Below, one piece after another: positions 8,725-18,422 of a DNA stretch of 64,000 nucleotides. Under the pieces are notes generated by a model. It worked only from the letters and a program-made list of their open reading frames with translations. It did not search any database and was not told where the DNA came from. Each line of letters opens with the position of its first letter. Within the stretch, counting starts at the first letter, position 1. This DNA comes from Lachnospiraceae bacterium MD308 (GTDB lineage Bacteria > Bacillota > Clostridia > Lachnospirales > Lachnospiraceae). The stretch spans positions 1 through 64,000 of the forward strand of contig VIQU02000012.1 of the NCBI GenBank assembly GCA_010206225.2, read 5' to 3'. A program made the translations under genes and the position numbers.

Positions 8725-9659
8725 TTTTTGAACTCCTTTCCCTGCCAGATATCATTTTGTTTCAGATATGCCTGCATCTGGTTCAATACACGGCGTTTAT
8801 CTGAGCTCCACGAAGGAGCTAGAAGAAGTGATCTCGGACCGTCTCCTGTCAGGCGGTGGACGACGATATCTGGTCTTAAGTTAGCGATACATTGTCCTGT
8901 AATCTTAAGATAATCCTCCATAGAGAGCACGGGAAAACGCTGCTGTTCATAAAGGCTGGCAAGGTCTGTATTCTTTAATATATGAAGAAGCTGCAGCTTG
9001 ATTCCCTGTATATCCATTGTGTTCAGATAGCGGATGGTGTCAAGCATGTGGCGTTCTTCCTCTGTCGGAAGCCCTAATATCACATGAGTGATAACTTCGA
9101 TGCCATGCTTGCGGAGGATAGAGACGGCATTTTCAAACACGGTAAGATCATAGCCTCTTCGGATAAAGCGTGCGGTGCGTTCATGGATGGACTGAAGTCC
9201 AAGTTCGATCCATACAGGCTTTATTCGGTTCAGTTCGTCAAGGAGACTCAATACTTCATCGTCTATACAGTCGGGCCTTGTGGCAACGGACAGTACATGG
9301 ATATCAGGATGGTTTATGGCCGACGTGAAGATTTTTCTTAAAGTCTTGCAGGGCGCGTAAGTATTGGTATATGCTTGAAAATAAGCAATATAGGCGGAAC
9401 CGAAATACTTCTTATCTACCTGCTTCTTTGCGGTATCTATCTGTTCTGTAATGGGGAGAGAAGGATTCGCGGCAAAATCTCCGGAGCCGCCCTGGCTGCA
9501 GAAGATACATCCGCGGGTTCCCAGAGTTCCGTCGCGGTTCGGACAGGTCATACCGCCGTTTAAGGATAATTTATAAAGCTTTTGCCCGAATCTGTTTTTT
9601 AAGTAATAATCAAGGGAATGATATCGCTTTTCTCCCCAGTATACGGTCTGTCTGCTCAT
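8721..9659 (-). CDS. mnmL: TIGR01212-family radical SAM protein, YtqA/MnmL type
   Basis: This 312-aa radical SAM protein has cysteines at 39, 51 and 54 (GMTCPN...GCIFC) and the N-terminal YWGEKRYHSLDYYLK signature of the YtqA family. From memory of Bacillus subtilis work, YtqA (MnmL) helps convert cmnm5 to nm5 on wobble uridine of tRNA, and YtqB (MnmM) then methylates it; an MnmM homologue is encoded at 30458-31021. I chose the ATG at 9659 because GGGAG lies 5-6 nt upstream; an in-frame ATG at 9695 is less likely. It is the first gene of a two-gene minus-strand operon with DUF4364. Confidence 0.85.
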   Translation of the reverse strand: MSRQTVYWGEKRYHSLDYYLKNRFGQKLYKLSLNGGMTCPNRDGTLGTRGCIFCSQGGSGDFAANPSLPITEQIDTAKKQVDKKYFGSAYIAYFQAYTNTYAPCKTLRKIFTSAINHPDIHVLSVATRPDCIDDEVLSLLDELNRIKPVWIELGLQSIHERTARFIRRGYDLTVFENAVSILRKHGIEVITHVILGLPTEEERHMLDTIRYLNTMDIQGIKLQLLHILKNTDLASLYEQQRFPVLSMEDYLKITGQCIANLRPDIVVHRLTGDGPRSLLLAPSWSSDKRRVLNQMQAYLKQNDIWQGKEFKK

Positions 9660-9698
9660 GATGTTCTCCCGTCTGCGTAATTTACTGTCTTGCATATT

Positions 9699-9727
9699 AT
9701 CATATCATTGGAAATCTTGCAAATCAA
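9699..9727 (-). promoter_or_regulatory. sigma-A promoter for the mnmL-DUF4364 operon
   Basis: On the minus strand TTGATT (9722-9727) and TATGAT (9699-9704) are separated by 17 bp, about 40 bp upstream of the ATG at 9659. Confidence 0.55.
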
Positions 9728-9763
9728 CAGCAAATCAACCTTTGAAGAATTCTTAAAAAAGAC

Positions 9764-9792
9764 TTTCCATAACGGAAATGTTGTAGTATAAT
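9764..9792 (+). promoter_or_regulatory. sigma-A promoter for rho
   Basis: TTTCCA (9764-9769), a 17-bp spacer and a perfect TATAAT (9787-9792). It gives an untranslated leader of about 80 nt before rho. Confidence 0.6.
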
Positions 9793-9878
9793 CATAACGT
9801 TGCAGATATTTTCAAGAAGGTCGGTTCAGACCATTTATCCCACTATAGCAGGATGAATTAAGAAAGGATTATATATTC

Positions 9879-11219
9879 ATGATGAGAGAAAAATACGAAT
9901 CTCTGCCCCTTGCTACCCTAAAGGAGCTGGCAAAGGCGAGAGGATTAAAAGGTATTTCGGTAATTAAGAAGGCAGAGCTTATTGAGCTTATGCTGAAAGA
10001 AGACGAAAAGGAGAAGAAGGAAAAGCAGGATACGGTAAAAGAGATGTCCGCGAATACAGGGGATAAGGAAGTCCACGATATCGACAGACTAGACAGCGGG
10101 GTGAAAGCGCAGGGTATTCTGGAAGTTATGCCCGACGGATACGGATTTATCAGAAGCGCCAATTATCTGCCGGGTGAGAATGACGTCTATGTGTCGCCGT
10201 CGCAGATTCGCAAATTTAATTTAAAGACCGGAGATATATTGGAAGGAAATACAAGGATCAAGACGCAGCAGGAGAAGTTCAGCGCGCTTTTATATCTGAC
10301 GAAGATTAATGAGATGGATCCGCTTAAGGCTATGCGTAGGATGAACTTCGAGGATATGACTCCGATATTCCCCAATGAAAGACTAAAGCTGGAGTGCGGT
10401 AAGACAAGCACTGCCATGCGTATTATGGATTTGATGTCGCCGATCGGAAAAGGCCAGAGAGGTATGATCGTCTCGCCTCCAAAGGCAGGTAAGACGACAC
10501 TTCTTAAGCAGGTGGCGCTGTCTGTCCGTCAGAACAATCCGGAAGTACATCTTTTGATTCTTTTGATAGATGAACGCCCGGAGGAAGTGACAGATATCAA
10601 GGAGACGATAGAGGGAGAGAATGTGGAAGTTATCTATTCCACGTTTGACGAGCTTCCGGAGCATCACAAGAGGGTTTCTGAGATGGTGATCGAGCGTGCG
10701 AAGCGTCTGGTAGAGCATAAAAAGGATGTTATGATCATTCTTGACAGTATTACAAGACTTGCAAGAGCGTACAACCTTACGGTTCCGCCTTCAGGACGTA
10801 CATTATCGGGCGGTCTTGATCCGGCGGCGCTTCATATGCCGAAGCGTTTTTTCGGAGCTGCGAGAAATATGCGCGGAGGCGGAAGTCTTACCATTCTTGC
10901 CAGTGCGCTTGTGAATACGGGAAGTAAGATGGATGATGTGATCTATGAGGAATTTAAAGGCACGGGTAATATGGAGCTGGTTCTCGATCGCAAGCTCTCT
11001 GAGAAGAGGATGTTCCCGGCAATTGATATCGCACCGTCAGGCACGAGAAGAGAAGATCTGCTTCTTACTGCTCAGGAGCAGGAGGCAGTGGATACGATGC
11101 GCCGCGCATTGAATGGTCTGCGGGCTGAAGAGGCAGTGGATAATATTCTTAATATGTTCAGCCGCACGAAAAATAATGTGGAATTGATGCAGTTAGTAAA
11201 AAAGACGAAATTAATCTAG
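9879..11219 (+). CDS. rho: transcription termination factor Rho
   Basis: Rho is the hexameric RNA translocase that terminates untranslated transcripts. The N-terminal Rho_N SAP-like helix region ([27 protein letters not shown]) is followed by a short Lys/Glu-rich linker (residues about 47-65), the cold-shock-like RNA-binding domain (GVLE-like [15 protein letters not shown]) and the ATPase core with Walker [12 protein letters not shown] near residue 199 and a Walker [16 protein letters not shown]. The 446-aa length is normal and lacks the large N-terminal insert seen in some Clostridia. GAAAGGA lies about 10 nt before the ATG. Its TAG stop is embedded in the -35 of the rpmE promoter. Confidence 0.97.
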   Translation: MMREKYESLPLATLKELAKARGLKGISVIKKAELIELMLKEDEKEKKEKQDTVKEMSANTGDKEVHDIDRLDSGVKAQGILEVMPDGYGFIRSANYLPGENDVYVSPSQIRKFNLKTGDILEGNTRIKTQQEKFSALLYLTKINEMDPLKAMRRMNFEDMTPIFPNERLKLECGKTSTAMRIMDLMSPIGKGQRGMIVSPPKAGKTTLLKQVALSVRQNNPEVHLLILLIDERPEEVTDIKETIEGENVEVIYSTFDELPEHHKRVSEMVIERAKRLVEHKKDVMIILDSITRLARAYNLTVPPSGRTLSGGLDPAALHMPKRFFGAARNMRGGGSLTILASALVNTGSKMDDVIYEEFKGTGNMELVLDRKLSEKRMFPAIDIAPSGTRREDLLLTAQEQEAVDTMRRALNGLRAEEAVDNILNMFSRTKNNVELMQLVKKTKLI

Positions 11220-11245
11220 ACAAGGGAGCGCTTTTGTGATATAAT
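11217..11245 (+). promoter_or_regulatory. sigma-A promoter for rpmE
   Basis: TAGACA (11217-11222) and TATAAT (11240-11245) with a 17-bp spacer. The first three bases of the -35 are the rho stop codon. Confidence 0.75.
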
Positions 11246-11314
11246 ATGAAAGCTGTTTAGAAAAAGAAGTATAATCGCATAAAGCGTAAAACAAATAAAG
11301 AAGAGGTGAAGATC

Positions 11315-11518
11315 ATGAAAGAAGGAATACATCCAGCATACCATCAGGCAACTGTAACTTGTAACTGCGGCAATACATTTGTAACGGGTTCTACAAGCGA
11401 AGATATCCACGTAGAAATCTGTTCCAAATGCCATCCGTTCTATACAGGACAGCAAAAAGCAGCTCAGGCCCGCGGCCGTGTTGATAAGTTCAATAAGAAA
11501 TACGGAATGGGAAAATAA
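11315..11518 (+). CDS. rpmE: 50S ribosomal protein L31 (zinc-binding form)
   Basis: This 67-aa protein is bL31 of the large subunit, which bridges to the 30S head. It is the zinc (C+) form: CNCGNTF and CSKCHPF supply the cysteines, and the family core HPFYTGQQK is present. The start is ATG 11315, 6 nt behind a GAGGTG ribosome binding site; a GTG at 11306 overlaps that site and is unlikely. It has its own promoter and a strong terminator, so it is largely monocistronic, as is usual downstream of rho. Confidence 0.97.
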   Translation: MKEGIHPAYHQATVTCNCGNTFVTGSTSEDIHVEICSKCHPFYTGQQKAAQARGRVDKFNKKYGMGK

Positions 11519-11536
11519 GCTTACAAGTAAGTATCG

Positions 11537-11568
11537 GGTTGAGGTTTTTAAAATCTCAACCTTTTTTA
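11537..11568 (+). terminator. rho-independent terminator after rpmE
   Basis: GGTTGAG (11537-11543) pairs with CTCAACC (11555-11561), and the stem continues inward through A-T pairs; a run of T follows. Confidence 0.85.
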
Positions 11569-11576
11569 TACGATAG

Positions 11577-11608
11577 CAGGCGGAAAGTCGCCTGTAACAG
11601 ACTTTTCG
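11577..11608 (+). promoter_or_regulatory. leader with two mutually exclusive hairpins before the DUF1385 gene
   Basis: CAGGCG (11577-11582) can pair with CGCCTG (11589-11594). Alternatively CGGAAAGTC (11581-11589) can pair with GACTTTTCG (11600-11608), which ends just before the AAGGAG of the DUF1385 gene. The two pairings share bases. Whether this is a switch or chance is unknown. Confidence 0.3.
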
Positions 11609-11624
11609 TATTGAAGGAGTATTT

Positions 11625-12578
11625 ATGAAATCATCAAATATTGGAGGGCAGGCTGTCCTTGAAGGAATTATGATGAAGCATGAGGATGAATATGCGGTTG
11701 CCGTCAGGAAACCGGACGGAGAAATCTTTGTGAAAAAGGATGAATACCGCGGTGTGATTGGTTTTAAGCCTCTCACAAGGATTCCATTTATCAGAGGCAT
11801 TTTTAATTTTATAGATTCAATGGTACTGGGGATACAGACACTGACTTACTCGGCAGAATTTTATGAAGAGGAAGATGATAAGGAGAAGCAGGCATCAGAA
11901 AACGGCGAAGCCGATAAGCAGACCGTTCAGAGCAGGAGAGCAGAAAAGCTTATTATGGCAGGGACTGTTCTGTTTTCTATTGCGGCAGCAGTGGGTATCT
12001 TTATGGTGCTGCCCTATTTTCTTTCTTCGTTATTAAAGCCAGTCATCACTTCTTACACGTGGCGAACGGTCATCGAAGGAGTTATGCGGATCGGTATCTT
12101 TATTATTTATGTGCTTTTGATATCCCGGATGGAGGATATTCAGCGGACCTTTATGTATCATGGCGCGGAGCATAAATGTATTAATTGTATTGAACACGGG
12201 CTTCCTCTGACGGTTGATAATGTGCGGGCAAGTTCCAGGCAGCATAAGCGCTGCGGAACCAGCTTTTTGTTTTTTGTGCTTGCTATTGGGATCATTCTGC
12301 TATTATTTATACGTGTGGAATCGCCGGTTATGAGGGTGGCGATGCGGATTGCGCTTCTTCCGGTTATTGCAGGAATTTCCTATGAGGTGTTGAAACTGGC
12401 GGGCAGAAGTGAGAATCCGGTAGTAAATCTTCTTAGCAAGCCGGGACTTGCAGTACAGAAGCTGACGACGAAGGAACCGGATGACAGTATGATAGAGGTG
12501 GCAATTCAGGCAGTAGAGGCAGTGTTTGACTGGAGAGCATATGAATCAGAAAATTTTGGCGATACAGGAGATTTATAG
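11625..12578 (+). CDS. DUF1385 domain-containing membrane protein (YqhQ-like)
   Basis: This 317-aa protein of unknown function has the conserved N-terminus SSNIGGQAVLEGIMM and the core YHGAEHKCINCIEHG with a His/Glu/Cys cluster suggestive of a metal site. Four hydrophobic segments (about residues 108-135, 148-168, 212-232, 240-258) indicate an integral membrane protein. It lies between rpmE and prmC-prfA, a gene order widely conserved in Firmicutes. AAGGAG precedes the start. prmC begins 38 bp inside its 3' end. Confidence 0.9.
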   Translation: MKSSNIGGQAVLEGIMMKHEDEYAVAVRKPDGEIFVKKDEYRGVIGFKPLTRIPFIRGIFNFIDSMVLGIQTLTYSAEFYEEEDDKEKQASENGEADKQTVQSRRAEKLIMAGTVLFSIAAAVGIFMVLPYFLSSLLKPVITSYTWRTVIEGVMRIGIFIIYVLLISRMEDIQRTFMYHGAEHKCINCIEHGLPLTVDNVRASSRQHKRCGTSFLFFVLAIGIILLLFIRVESPVMRVAMRIALLPVIAGISYEVLKLAGRSENPVVNLLSKPGLAVQKLTTKEPDDSMIEVAIQAVEAVFDWRAYESENFGDTGDL

Positions 12579-13404
12579 GGAAGGAAAGGAACGCCTTGAG
12601 AGAGCGGGAATTTTGGAAGCTGAACTGGATGCGTGGTATCTGCTTGAGCATGTGACAGGAATCAGCAAAGCTTCCTATTACGGGAATCCCGCGCGCGAGA
12701 TTCGCAGACAAGAAAAAGAACAGTATTTTTATTATATAGAGGAGCGAAAGAAGAGAATCCCGCTTCAGCATCTCACGGGTGAGCAGGGGTTTATGGGACT
12801 TGTTTTTTGTGTCAACAGGCATGTGCTGATACCAAGACAGGATACAGAGATTCTGGTGGAGACGGCATTAGAGCGGATGAAGCCGGGAATGCAGATATTG
12901 GATATGTGTACGGGTTCCGGATGTATCCTGCTGAGTCTCTTAAAATTGTGTAAAGCAGAAGGCGTGACGGGAACAGGTACGGATATTTCAAAAGAGGCGC
13001 TTCGGGTAGCCGTGAGTAATGCAGAGAGGCTTGGGATTCGGGCGAAATTTGTGCAGGGAGATTTGTTTGAAAATATAGGATCCCAAAAGATATTTGATAT
13101 GATCGTGTCCAATCCGCCTTACATCCCGACAGCGGTTATCGATGGACTTCAGGAGGAAGTAAAGCTTTATGATCCTTATGTCGCGCTGGATGGCAGAGAG
13201 GACGGGCTTTTTTTCTACCGGAGAATTGTAAAAGAAAGCATTTCTTATATAAAGAGAGACGGTTGCCTGCTGTTTGAGATTGGTTGTGAGCAGGCGGAGG
13301 CGGTAGCAGGACTGATGGAAAAAGCGGGGTATAAAGATATAAGAGTGAAAAAGGATCTGGCAGGTCTTGACCGCGTAGTTTATGGTATGTACAATGGAGA
13401 ATAG
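12541..13404 (+). CDS. prmC: peptide chain release factor N5-glutamine methyltransferase
   Basis: PrmC methylates the Gln of the GGQ motif of release factors, here very probably the PrfA encoded next. At 287 aa it has an N-terminal helical domain, a SAM-binding region (ILDMCTGSGCILLSLL, residues about 120-135) and the catalytic NPPY motif near residue 191. The start is ATG 12541 with a GGAG 5 nt upstream; an in-frame TTG at 12526 is improbable. It overlaps the DUF1385 gene by 38 bp and precedes prfA by 18 bp, so the three are co-transcribed. Confidence 0.95.
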   Translation: MNQKILAIQEIYREGKERLERAGILEAELDAWYLLEHVTGISKASYYGNPAREIRRQEKEQYFYYIEERKKRIPLQHLTGEQGFMGLVFCVNRHVLIPRQDTEILVETALERMKPGMQILDMCTGSGCILLSLLKLCKAEGVTGTGTDISKEALRVAVSNAERLGIRAKFVQGDLFENIGSQKIFDMIVSNPPYIPTAVIDGLQEEVKLYDPYVALDGREDGLFFYRRIVKESISYIKRDGCLLFEIGCEQAEAVAGLMEKAGYKDIRVKKDLAGLDRVVYGMYNGE

Positions 13405-13422
13405 TCGTAAGGAGGAAGAGAT

Positions 13423-14493
13423 ATGTTTGACAGATTAGAAGATTTACTCATTCGTTTGGAGGAGATACTTAGTGAACTTCAGGAGCCGGATGTGGCAAGT
13501 GATCAGAACCGTTTCCGCAAGCTTATGAAGGAGCAGAATGAGCTGACTCCGATTGTGGAAGCGTATAAGGAATATAAGACATGCAAACAGGCGATAGAGG
13601 ACAGTCTGCAGATGCTGGAGGAAGAAAGCGACGAAGAGCTGCGCGAGCTTGCCAAGGAAGAACTGAATGATTCCAAGGCGAGAGTGGAGGAATTGGAGCG
13701 TGAGCTTAAGATACTCCTTCTTCCGAAAGATCCGAATGATGATAAGAATGTTGTGGTTGAGATCCGCGCCGGTGCGGGTGGCGATGAGGCGGCTCTTTTT
13801 GCGGCGGAGATTTACAGAATGTATATTCATTATGCAGAGAGCAGGCGCTGGAAGGTAGAGCTTGTGGAATGCGAGGAGATCGGAATCGGCGGTATGAAGA
13901 ATGTGACCTTTATGATCAATGGAAACGGGGCTTATTCCGTGATGAAATATGAGTCCGGCGTCCATCGGGTGCAACGTGTGCCGGAGACGGAATCAGGCGG
14001 ACGTATCCACACCTCCACGATTACAGTGGCGGTTATGCCGGAAGCGGAAGAAGTGGATGTTCAGATTGATGAAAAAGATATCCGCATTGATGTTATGCGT
14101 GCGTCCGGAAACGGTGGTCAATGTGTCAATACGACAGATTCTGCTGTGCGTCTGACGCACTATCCGACAGGAATCGTTATTTACAGTCAGACAGAGAAGT
14201 CACAGCTTCAGAATAAGGATAAGGCGTTTGCTCTTCTGCGCGCAAAACTGTATGATATTGAATGCCAGAAGAGGCATGACGCAGAGGCGGAAGCAAGAAA
14301 GAGCCAGATCGGTACAGGAGACCGTTCGGAGAAGATCCGCACTTATAACTTCCCGCAGGGGCGTGTGACAGACCATCGGATCGGGCTGACATTGTATAAA
14401 TTAGATAAGATTATGAATGGGGATATACAGGAGATTATAGATGCCTGTATTGCGGCGGATCAGGCGGCAAAGCTGGCTTCTATGAACGATTAG
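13423..14493 (+). CDS. prfA: peptide chain release factor 1
   Basis: RF1 terminates translation at UAA and UAG. The 356-aa product carries the codon-recognition tripeptide region as PET ([18 protein letters not shown]) as in Bacillus, and the catalytic GGQ at about residues 230-232, in the clostridial variant SGNGGQCVN instead of GAGGQHVN. AAGGAGGAAGAG is the ribosome binding site. It is directly coupled to its modifying enzyme PrmC. Confidence 0.97.
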   Translation: MFDRLEDLLIRLEEILSELQEPDVASDQNRFRKLMKEQNELTPIVEAYKEYKTCKQAIEDSLQMLEEESDEELRELAKEELNDSKARVEELERELKILLLPKDPNDDKNVVVEIRAGAGGDEAALFAAEIYRMYIHYAESRRWKVELVECEEIGIGGMKNVTFMINGNGAYSVMKYESGVHRVQRVPETESGGRIHTSTITVAVMPEAEEVDVQIDEKDIRIDVMRASGNGGQCVNTTDSAVRLTHYPTGIVIYSQTEKSQLQNKDKAFALLRAKLYDIECQKRHDAEAEARKSQIGTGDRSEKIRTYNFPQGRVTDHRIGLTLYKLDKIMNGDIQEIIDACIAADQAAKLASMND

Positions 14494-14522
14494 AATGAAT
14501 TTTCATTTTACAGGTTTAAAAT

Positions 14523-16250
14523 ATGAAGGAGAAATTAAAGAAACTTTTTGCTTATTACGATCCTTACAGGCGTCTGTTTTACAGCGATATGTTTTTTGCG
14601 ATTCTGGGGGCAGGGGTTACTCTTGTAATCCCGCTTATTATAAGATACATTACGGATACGGTTGTATATTATGAACCGACAAGGGCAAAGCAGGCGGTTC
14701 TTTCATTGGGACTGGCGCTTGTGGGGCTTATTGTATTAGAGATATTCTGTAATTTTTATATAGCATATTACGGACATATCATGGGAGCTAAGATGGAAGC
14801 AGATATGCGTAAGGATATCTTTGGGCATTATCAGAAGCTGACCTTTGCGTTTTATGATAATCAGAAGGTAGGTCATCTTCTTTCAAGGATCACAAGCGAC
14901 TTGTTCGATATCAGCGAGCTTCTGCATCATGGACCGGAGGATCTGGTGATCTCTGTCATCAAGATCATTGGTTCGTTTGTCATTCTTATGACCGTGAATG
15001 TAAGGCTAGCGCTCATTATGTTTGCGTTTATTCCGGTTATGGTAATATTTGCTTTTTATTTTAATGGCAAGATGAAGACAGCGTTTGTACATAATAGAGA
15101 GAAGATTGCAGATATTAACAGTCAGATTGAAGATAGTCTGGCAGGGATCCGCGTTGTAAAGTCTTTTGCTAATGAAAATGAAGAGATGAAGAAGTTTAAA
15201 GCCGGGAATGATAATTTTGTAAATGCGAAAAAAGTCAGCTATAAGTACATGGGTATTTATAATTCCGGTCTAGGGGCCATGACAACGCTTGTGATGGTAG
15301 CAGTGATCGTATCGGGCGTCGGAATGATGTTTTCCGGGAGTGTTAGGCTTACAGATCTGATCACGTTTCTTCTTTATATTAATAATTTTACTGATCCGGT
15401 CAAAAAGCTGGTATCATTTACGGAGCAGTTTCAGAATGGGTATTCCGGGTTCGGGAGATTCCTTGAGATTCTGGCGATCGCACCGGATATTGCAGATAAA
15501 CCGGATGCGGTATATCTTGAAGATGTGGAGGGGAACATTGAATTTAAAGATGTATCCTTCCATTATGAGGATACGGCAGAACAGGTGTTAAGCTCTATCA
15601 ACCTCAAGGTCAGGGCGGGAGAGTATATCGCCCTTGTGGGACCGTCTGGTGTTGGAAAGACGACGCTCTGTAGTCTGATCCCGAGGTTTTATGAGGTGAC
15701 AGCGGGATCGATATGTATAGACGGTATGGATATCAGAGATATCCGGCTTGAGAGCTTAAGAAATCATATCGGTATCGTGCAGCAGGATGTGTATCTGTTT
15801 GCGGGGACGATTATGGATAATATTCGTTATGGCAGGCCGGACGCTTCTGATGAGGAGGTTGTACGGGCGGCAAAGCGAGCCAATGCACACGAATTTATTA
15901 TGAGTTTTCCGGACGGTTACGATGCAGATATCGGCCAGCGGGGTGTGAAGCTTTCCGGAGGGCAGAAGCAGCGGCTTTCGATCGCACGGGTATTTCTTAA
16001 GAATCCGCCGGTCTTGATATTTGATGAGGCGACTTCGGCGCTTGATAATGAGAGCGAGCAGGTGGTACAGAAGTCGCTGGAAAGTCTGGCGAAGAACCGT
16101 ACGACTTTTGTCATCGCTCACCGCCTTACGACTATCCGTAATGCAGAAAAAATTCTTGTACTGACAGAGGATGGAATCGCAGAGCAAGGAACTCATGAAG
16201 AATTATTGAAGAAAAAAGGCATCTATGAGTCATTGTATCATATACGATAA
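14523..16250 (+). CDS. ABC transporter, fused permease and ATP-binding protein (exporter type)
   Basis: A 575-aa half-transporter expected to act as a dimer. Six membrane helices occupy roughly residues 20-300. The nucleotide-binding domain follows, with Walker A GPSGVGKTTL near residue 374, the signature LSGGQKQRL near 479, Walker B VLIFDEATSALD and the switch His in IAHRLTTI. It resembles MsbA/LmrA-type lipid or drug exporters; substrate unknown. There is only one such gene here, so it may be a homodimer. It lies 29 bp after prfA and 3 bp before the next ORF. Confidence 0.92.
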   Translation: MKEKLKKLFAYYDPYRRLFYSDMFFAILGAGVTLVIPLIIRYITDTVVYYEPTRAKQAVLSLGLALVGLIVLEIFCNFYIAYYGHIMGAKMEADMRKDIFGHYQKLTFAFYDNQKVGHLLSRITSDLFDISELLHHGPEDLVISVIKIIGSFVILMTVNVRLALIMFAFIPVMVIFAFYFNGKMKTAFVHNREKIADINSQIEDSLAGIRVVKSFANENEEMKKFKAGNDNFVNAKKVSYKYMGIYNSGLGAMTTLVMVAVIVSGVGMMFSGSVRLTDLITFLLYINNFTDPVKKLVSFTEQFQNGYSGFGRFLEILAIAPDIADKPDAVYLEDVEGNIEFKDVSFHYEDTAEQVLSSINLKVRAGEYIALVGPSGVGKTTLCSLIPRFYEVTAGSICIDGMDIRDIRLESLRNHIGIVQQDVYLFAGTIMDNIRYGRPDASDEEVVRAAKRANAHEFIMSFPDGYDADIGQRGVKLSGGQKQRLSIARVFLKNPPVLIFDEATSALDNESEQVVQKSLESLAKNRTTFVIAHRLTTIRNAEKILVLTEDGIAEQGTHEELLKKKGIYESLYHIR

Positions 16251-16277
16251 TAAATGAACGGAGATAGAAGGGAAACT

Positions 16278-17204
16278 ATGGAAGAGGTACGATTTAAGCG
16301 GGCAGAACTGGAAGATAGGGAAATTATTTCAAAATATTTAAAACATCATACGAGCAGGAGCTGTGAGAGGACTTTTGTAAATGTGTTTTTATGGTCCAGA
16401 CAGTATCCGGTAAAATGGGCAGTGGTCGAGGGCGCTTTAGTCTTTAAGAGTGAGGATGAGAAGCATGTATCTTATGCTTTTCCGGCAGGGGATGATGAGA
16501 GCGTACAAAAGGCGCTGGAATTTATGAAAAGCTACAGCGAAGAGAGAGGCTATCCGTTTACTATGTACAATATCACACCGGATAATTTTGCGAAGCTTGA
16601 AGAGTGGTATCCGGGCAGATTTGAGATTGAATATGAGCGCGATTATGCAGATTATGTATATGAGGCGGAGAAGCTTGCTACATTGTCAGGAAAGAAGCTT
16701 CACGGGAAGCGCAATCATATTAATAAATTTAAAGCGCTTTATGAGGGGCGCTGGTGCTATGAGACCATGACGAAGGACAATCTGGAGGAGTGTTTTCAGA
16801 TGGCTCTTACGTGGCGCAATGAGAATGGATGTGAGGAGGACGAGGAGAAGAATGCCGAGATGTGCGTGACGCTCAATGCTCTCCGGTTGTTTGAAGAATT
16901 AGAGCTTATCGGCGGTGTTTTGAAGGTTGACGGGAAAGTTGCCGCATTTACGCTGGGAGAACCTGTCTGTTCCGATACATTTGTAGTTCATATCGAAAAA
17001 GCTTTTGCAGACGTTGAGGGAGCCTATACGATGATCAATCAGCAGTTTGTAGAGCATGAATGTATGGATTATCAGTATATTAATCGGGAAGAAGATACTG
17101 GCGCGGATGGCTTAAGAAAGGCAAAGCTTTCTTACCGTCCGGTATTTCTGGTGGAAAAAGGAAACGTAAAAGAGACAGGCGAGTGGATTAGAAGCAGACA
17201 ATAA
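16278..17204 (+). CDS. DUF2156 domain-containing protein (GNAT-like)
   Basis: This 308-aa protein matches DUF2156, a GNAT-like fold related to the transferase domain of phosphatidylglycerol lysyltransferases and to FemX. The typical block SGKKLHGKRNHINKFKALY occurs near residue 140, and GGVLKVDGKVAAFTLGE further on; no membrane helices are present. The start is ATG 16278, 5 nt after AAGGG; the in-frame ATG at 16254 has no good site. The acceptor and donor are unknown. Confidence 0.85.
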   Translation: MEEVRFKRAELEDREIISKYLKHHTSRSCERTFVNVFLWSRQYPVKWAVVEGALVFKSEDEKHVSYAFPAGDDESVQKALEFMKSYSEERGYPFTMYNITPDNFAKLEEWYPGRFEIEYERDYADYVYEAEKLATLSGKKLHGKRNHINKFKALYEGRWCYETMTKDNLEECFQMALTWRNENGCEEDEEKNAEMCVTLNALRLFEELELIGGVLKVDGKVAAFTLGEPVCSDTFVVHIEKAFADVEGAYTMINQQFVEHECMDYQYINREEDTGADGLRKAKLSYRPVFLVEKGNVKETGEWIRSRQ

Positions 17205-17234
17205 CGGAGACAACAGTGAAGGAGGAATTTGAAG

Positions 17235-18422
17235 ATGATAGCAGAGAAGATGAAGAATATGGTGGCGAATAGTTCCGCTATCCGGGCAATGTTTGAAGAA
17301 GGAAACAGGCTGGCAGAGATTTACGGGGCAGAAAATGTATTTGATTTCAGTCTTGGGAATCCGAATGTTCCGGCGCCGGAAGCAGTAAAAAAAGCAATTC
17401 TGGAGATTCTTGTGGAGGAAGATCCGGTTGCGCTTCACGGCTATACCAACAGTAACTGCGGTTATGCAGACGTGAGAGAAGCAATTGCCTCTTCTCTGAA
17501 TGAGCGTTTCGGTACAAAATTTGAGGGAAAGAATATTGTCATGACGGTAGGCGCTGCGGGAGGACTGAATGTCATCTTAAAGTCTCTGATCGATCCGGGA
17601 GATGAGGTTATCGCGTTTGCTCCGTATTTCGGAGAATATCGTTCGTATACGAACAATTATGATGGCGTGCTGGTGGAAATCTCACCGAATACTGTAGACT
17701 TTCAGCCAAAGCTTAACGAATTTGAACAGAAAATCACGCCGAAGACGAAGGCGGTTATTGTCAATACGCCGAACAATCCGACGGGTGTTGTATATTCCGA
17801 GAACACCATTAAGAAGCTGGCGGCGATCATGGAGGCGAAGCAGAGGGAGTATGGCACGGATATCTTTCTGATTTCTGACGAACCGTACCGCGAGCTTGTG
17901 TATGACGGTGCAAAGGTTCCATATCTGACAAAGTATTATGATAACACGATCGTAGGCTATTCTTACAGCAAATCATTGTCTCTGCCGGGAGAACGTATCG
18001 GATATCTTGTGATTCCCGATGAAGTGACAGACAGTGAAGAAGTGCTTTCAGCGGCAAATGTTGCCACACGTATTTTAGGATTTGTAAATGCGCCGACTCT
18101 TCAGCAGAAGATCGTGGCAAAGTGCTTGAATGAAAAGACAGATATTTCTTTTTATGACCGGAACAGGGAGGCATTGTATCAGGGGTTAAAGGACTGCGGG
18201 TTTGAATGTATCAAACCAGAGGGGGCATTCTATCTCTTTGTGAAATCACCGGTGGCGGATGAAAAGGAATTCTGCGCGGCGGCGAAGAAGTATAATCTTC
18301 TTATCGTCCCGGGAAGTTCTTTTGCATGTCCGGGGTATGTGAGACTGGCTTACTGTGTTTCCTATGAGACGATTGTGAATTCCCTTCCGAAATTCCGGGA
18401 GCTTGCAAAGGAGTATTTTTAG
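17235..18422 (+). CDS. pyridoxal phosphate-dependent aminotransferase (class I/II)
   Basis: This 395-aa fold-type I aminotransferase has VFDFSLGNPNVPAPEAV near the N-terminus, the PLP contacts NTPNNPTGVVY and DEPYRELVY, and the Schiff-base Lys in SYSKSLSLPGERIGY. It resembles aspartate or aromatic aminotransferases; substrate cannot be fixed from sequence. The start is ATG 17235 with AAGGAGG 9 nt upstream. It abuts the HisC-like gene with no spacing. The indolepyruvate oxidoreductase unit 13 kb away would need an aromatic aminotransferase, so this is one candidate source of aryl-pyruvates. Confidence 0.9.
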   Translation: MIAEKMKNMVANSSAIRAMFEEGNRLAEIYGAENVFDFSLGNPNVPAPEAVKKAILEILVEEDPVALHGYTNSNCGYADVREAIASSLNERFGTKFEGKNIVMTVGAAGGLNVILKSLIDPGDEVIAFAPYFGEYRSYTNNYDGVLVEISPNTVDFQPKLNEFEQKITPKTKAVIVNTPNNPTGVVYSENTIKKLAAIMEAKQREYGTDIFLISDEPYRELVYDGAKVPYLTKYYDNTIVGYSYSKSLSLPGERIGYLVIPDEVTDSEEVLSAANVATRILGFVNAPTLQQKIVAKCLNEKTDISFYDRNREALYQGLKDCGFECIKPEGAFYLFVKSPVADEKEFCAAAKKYNLLIVPGSSFACPGYVRLAYCVSYETIVNSLPKFRELAKEYF

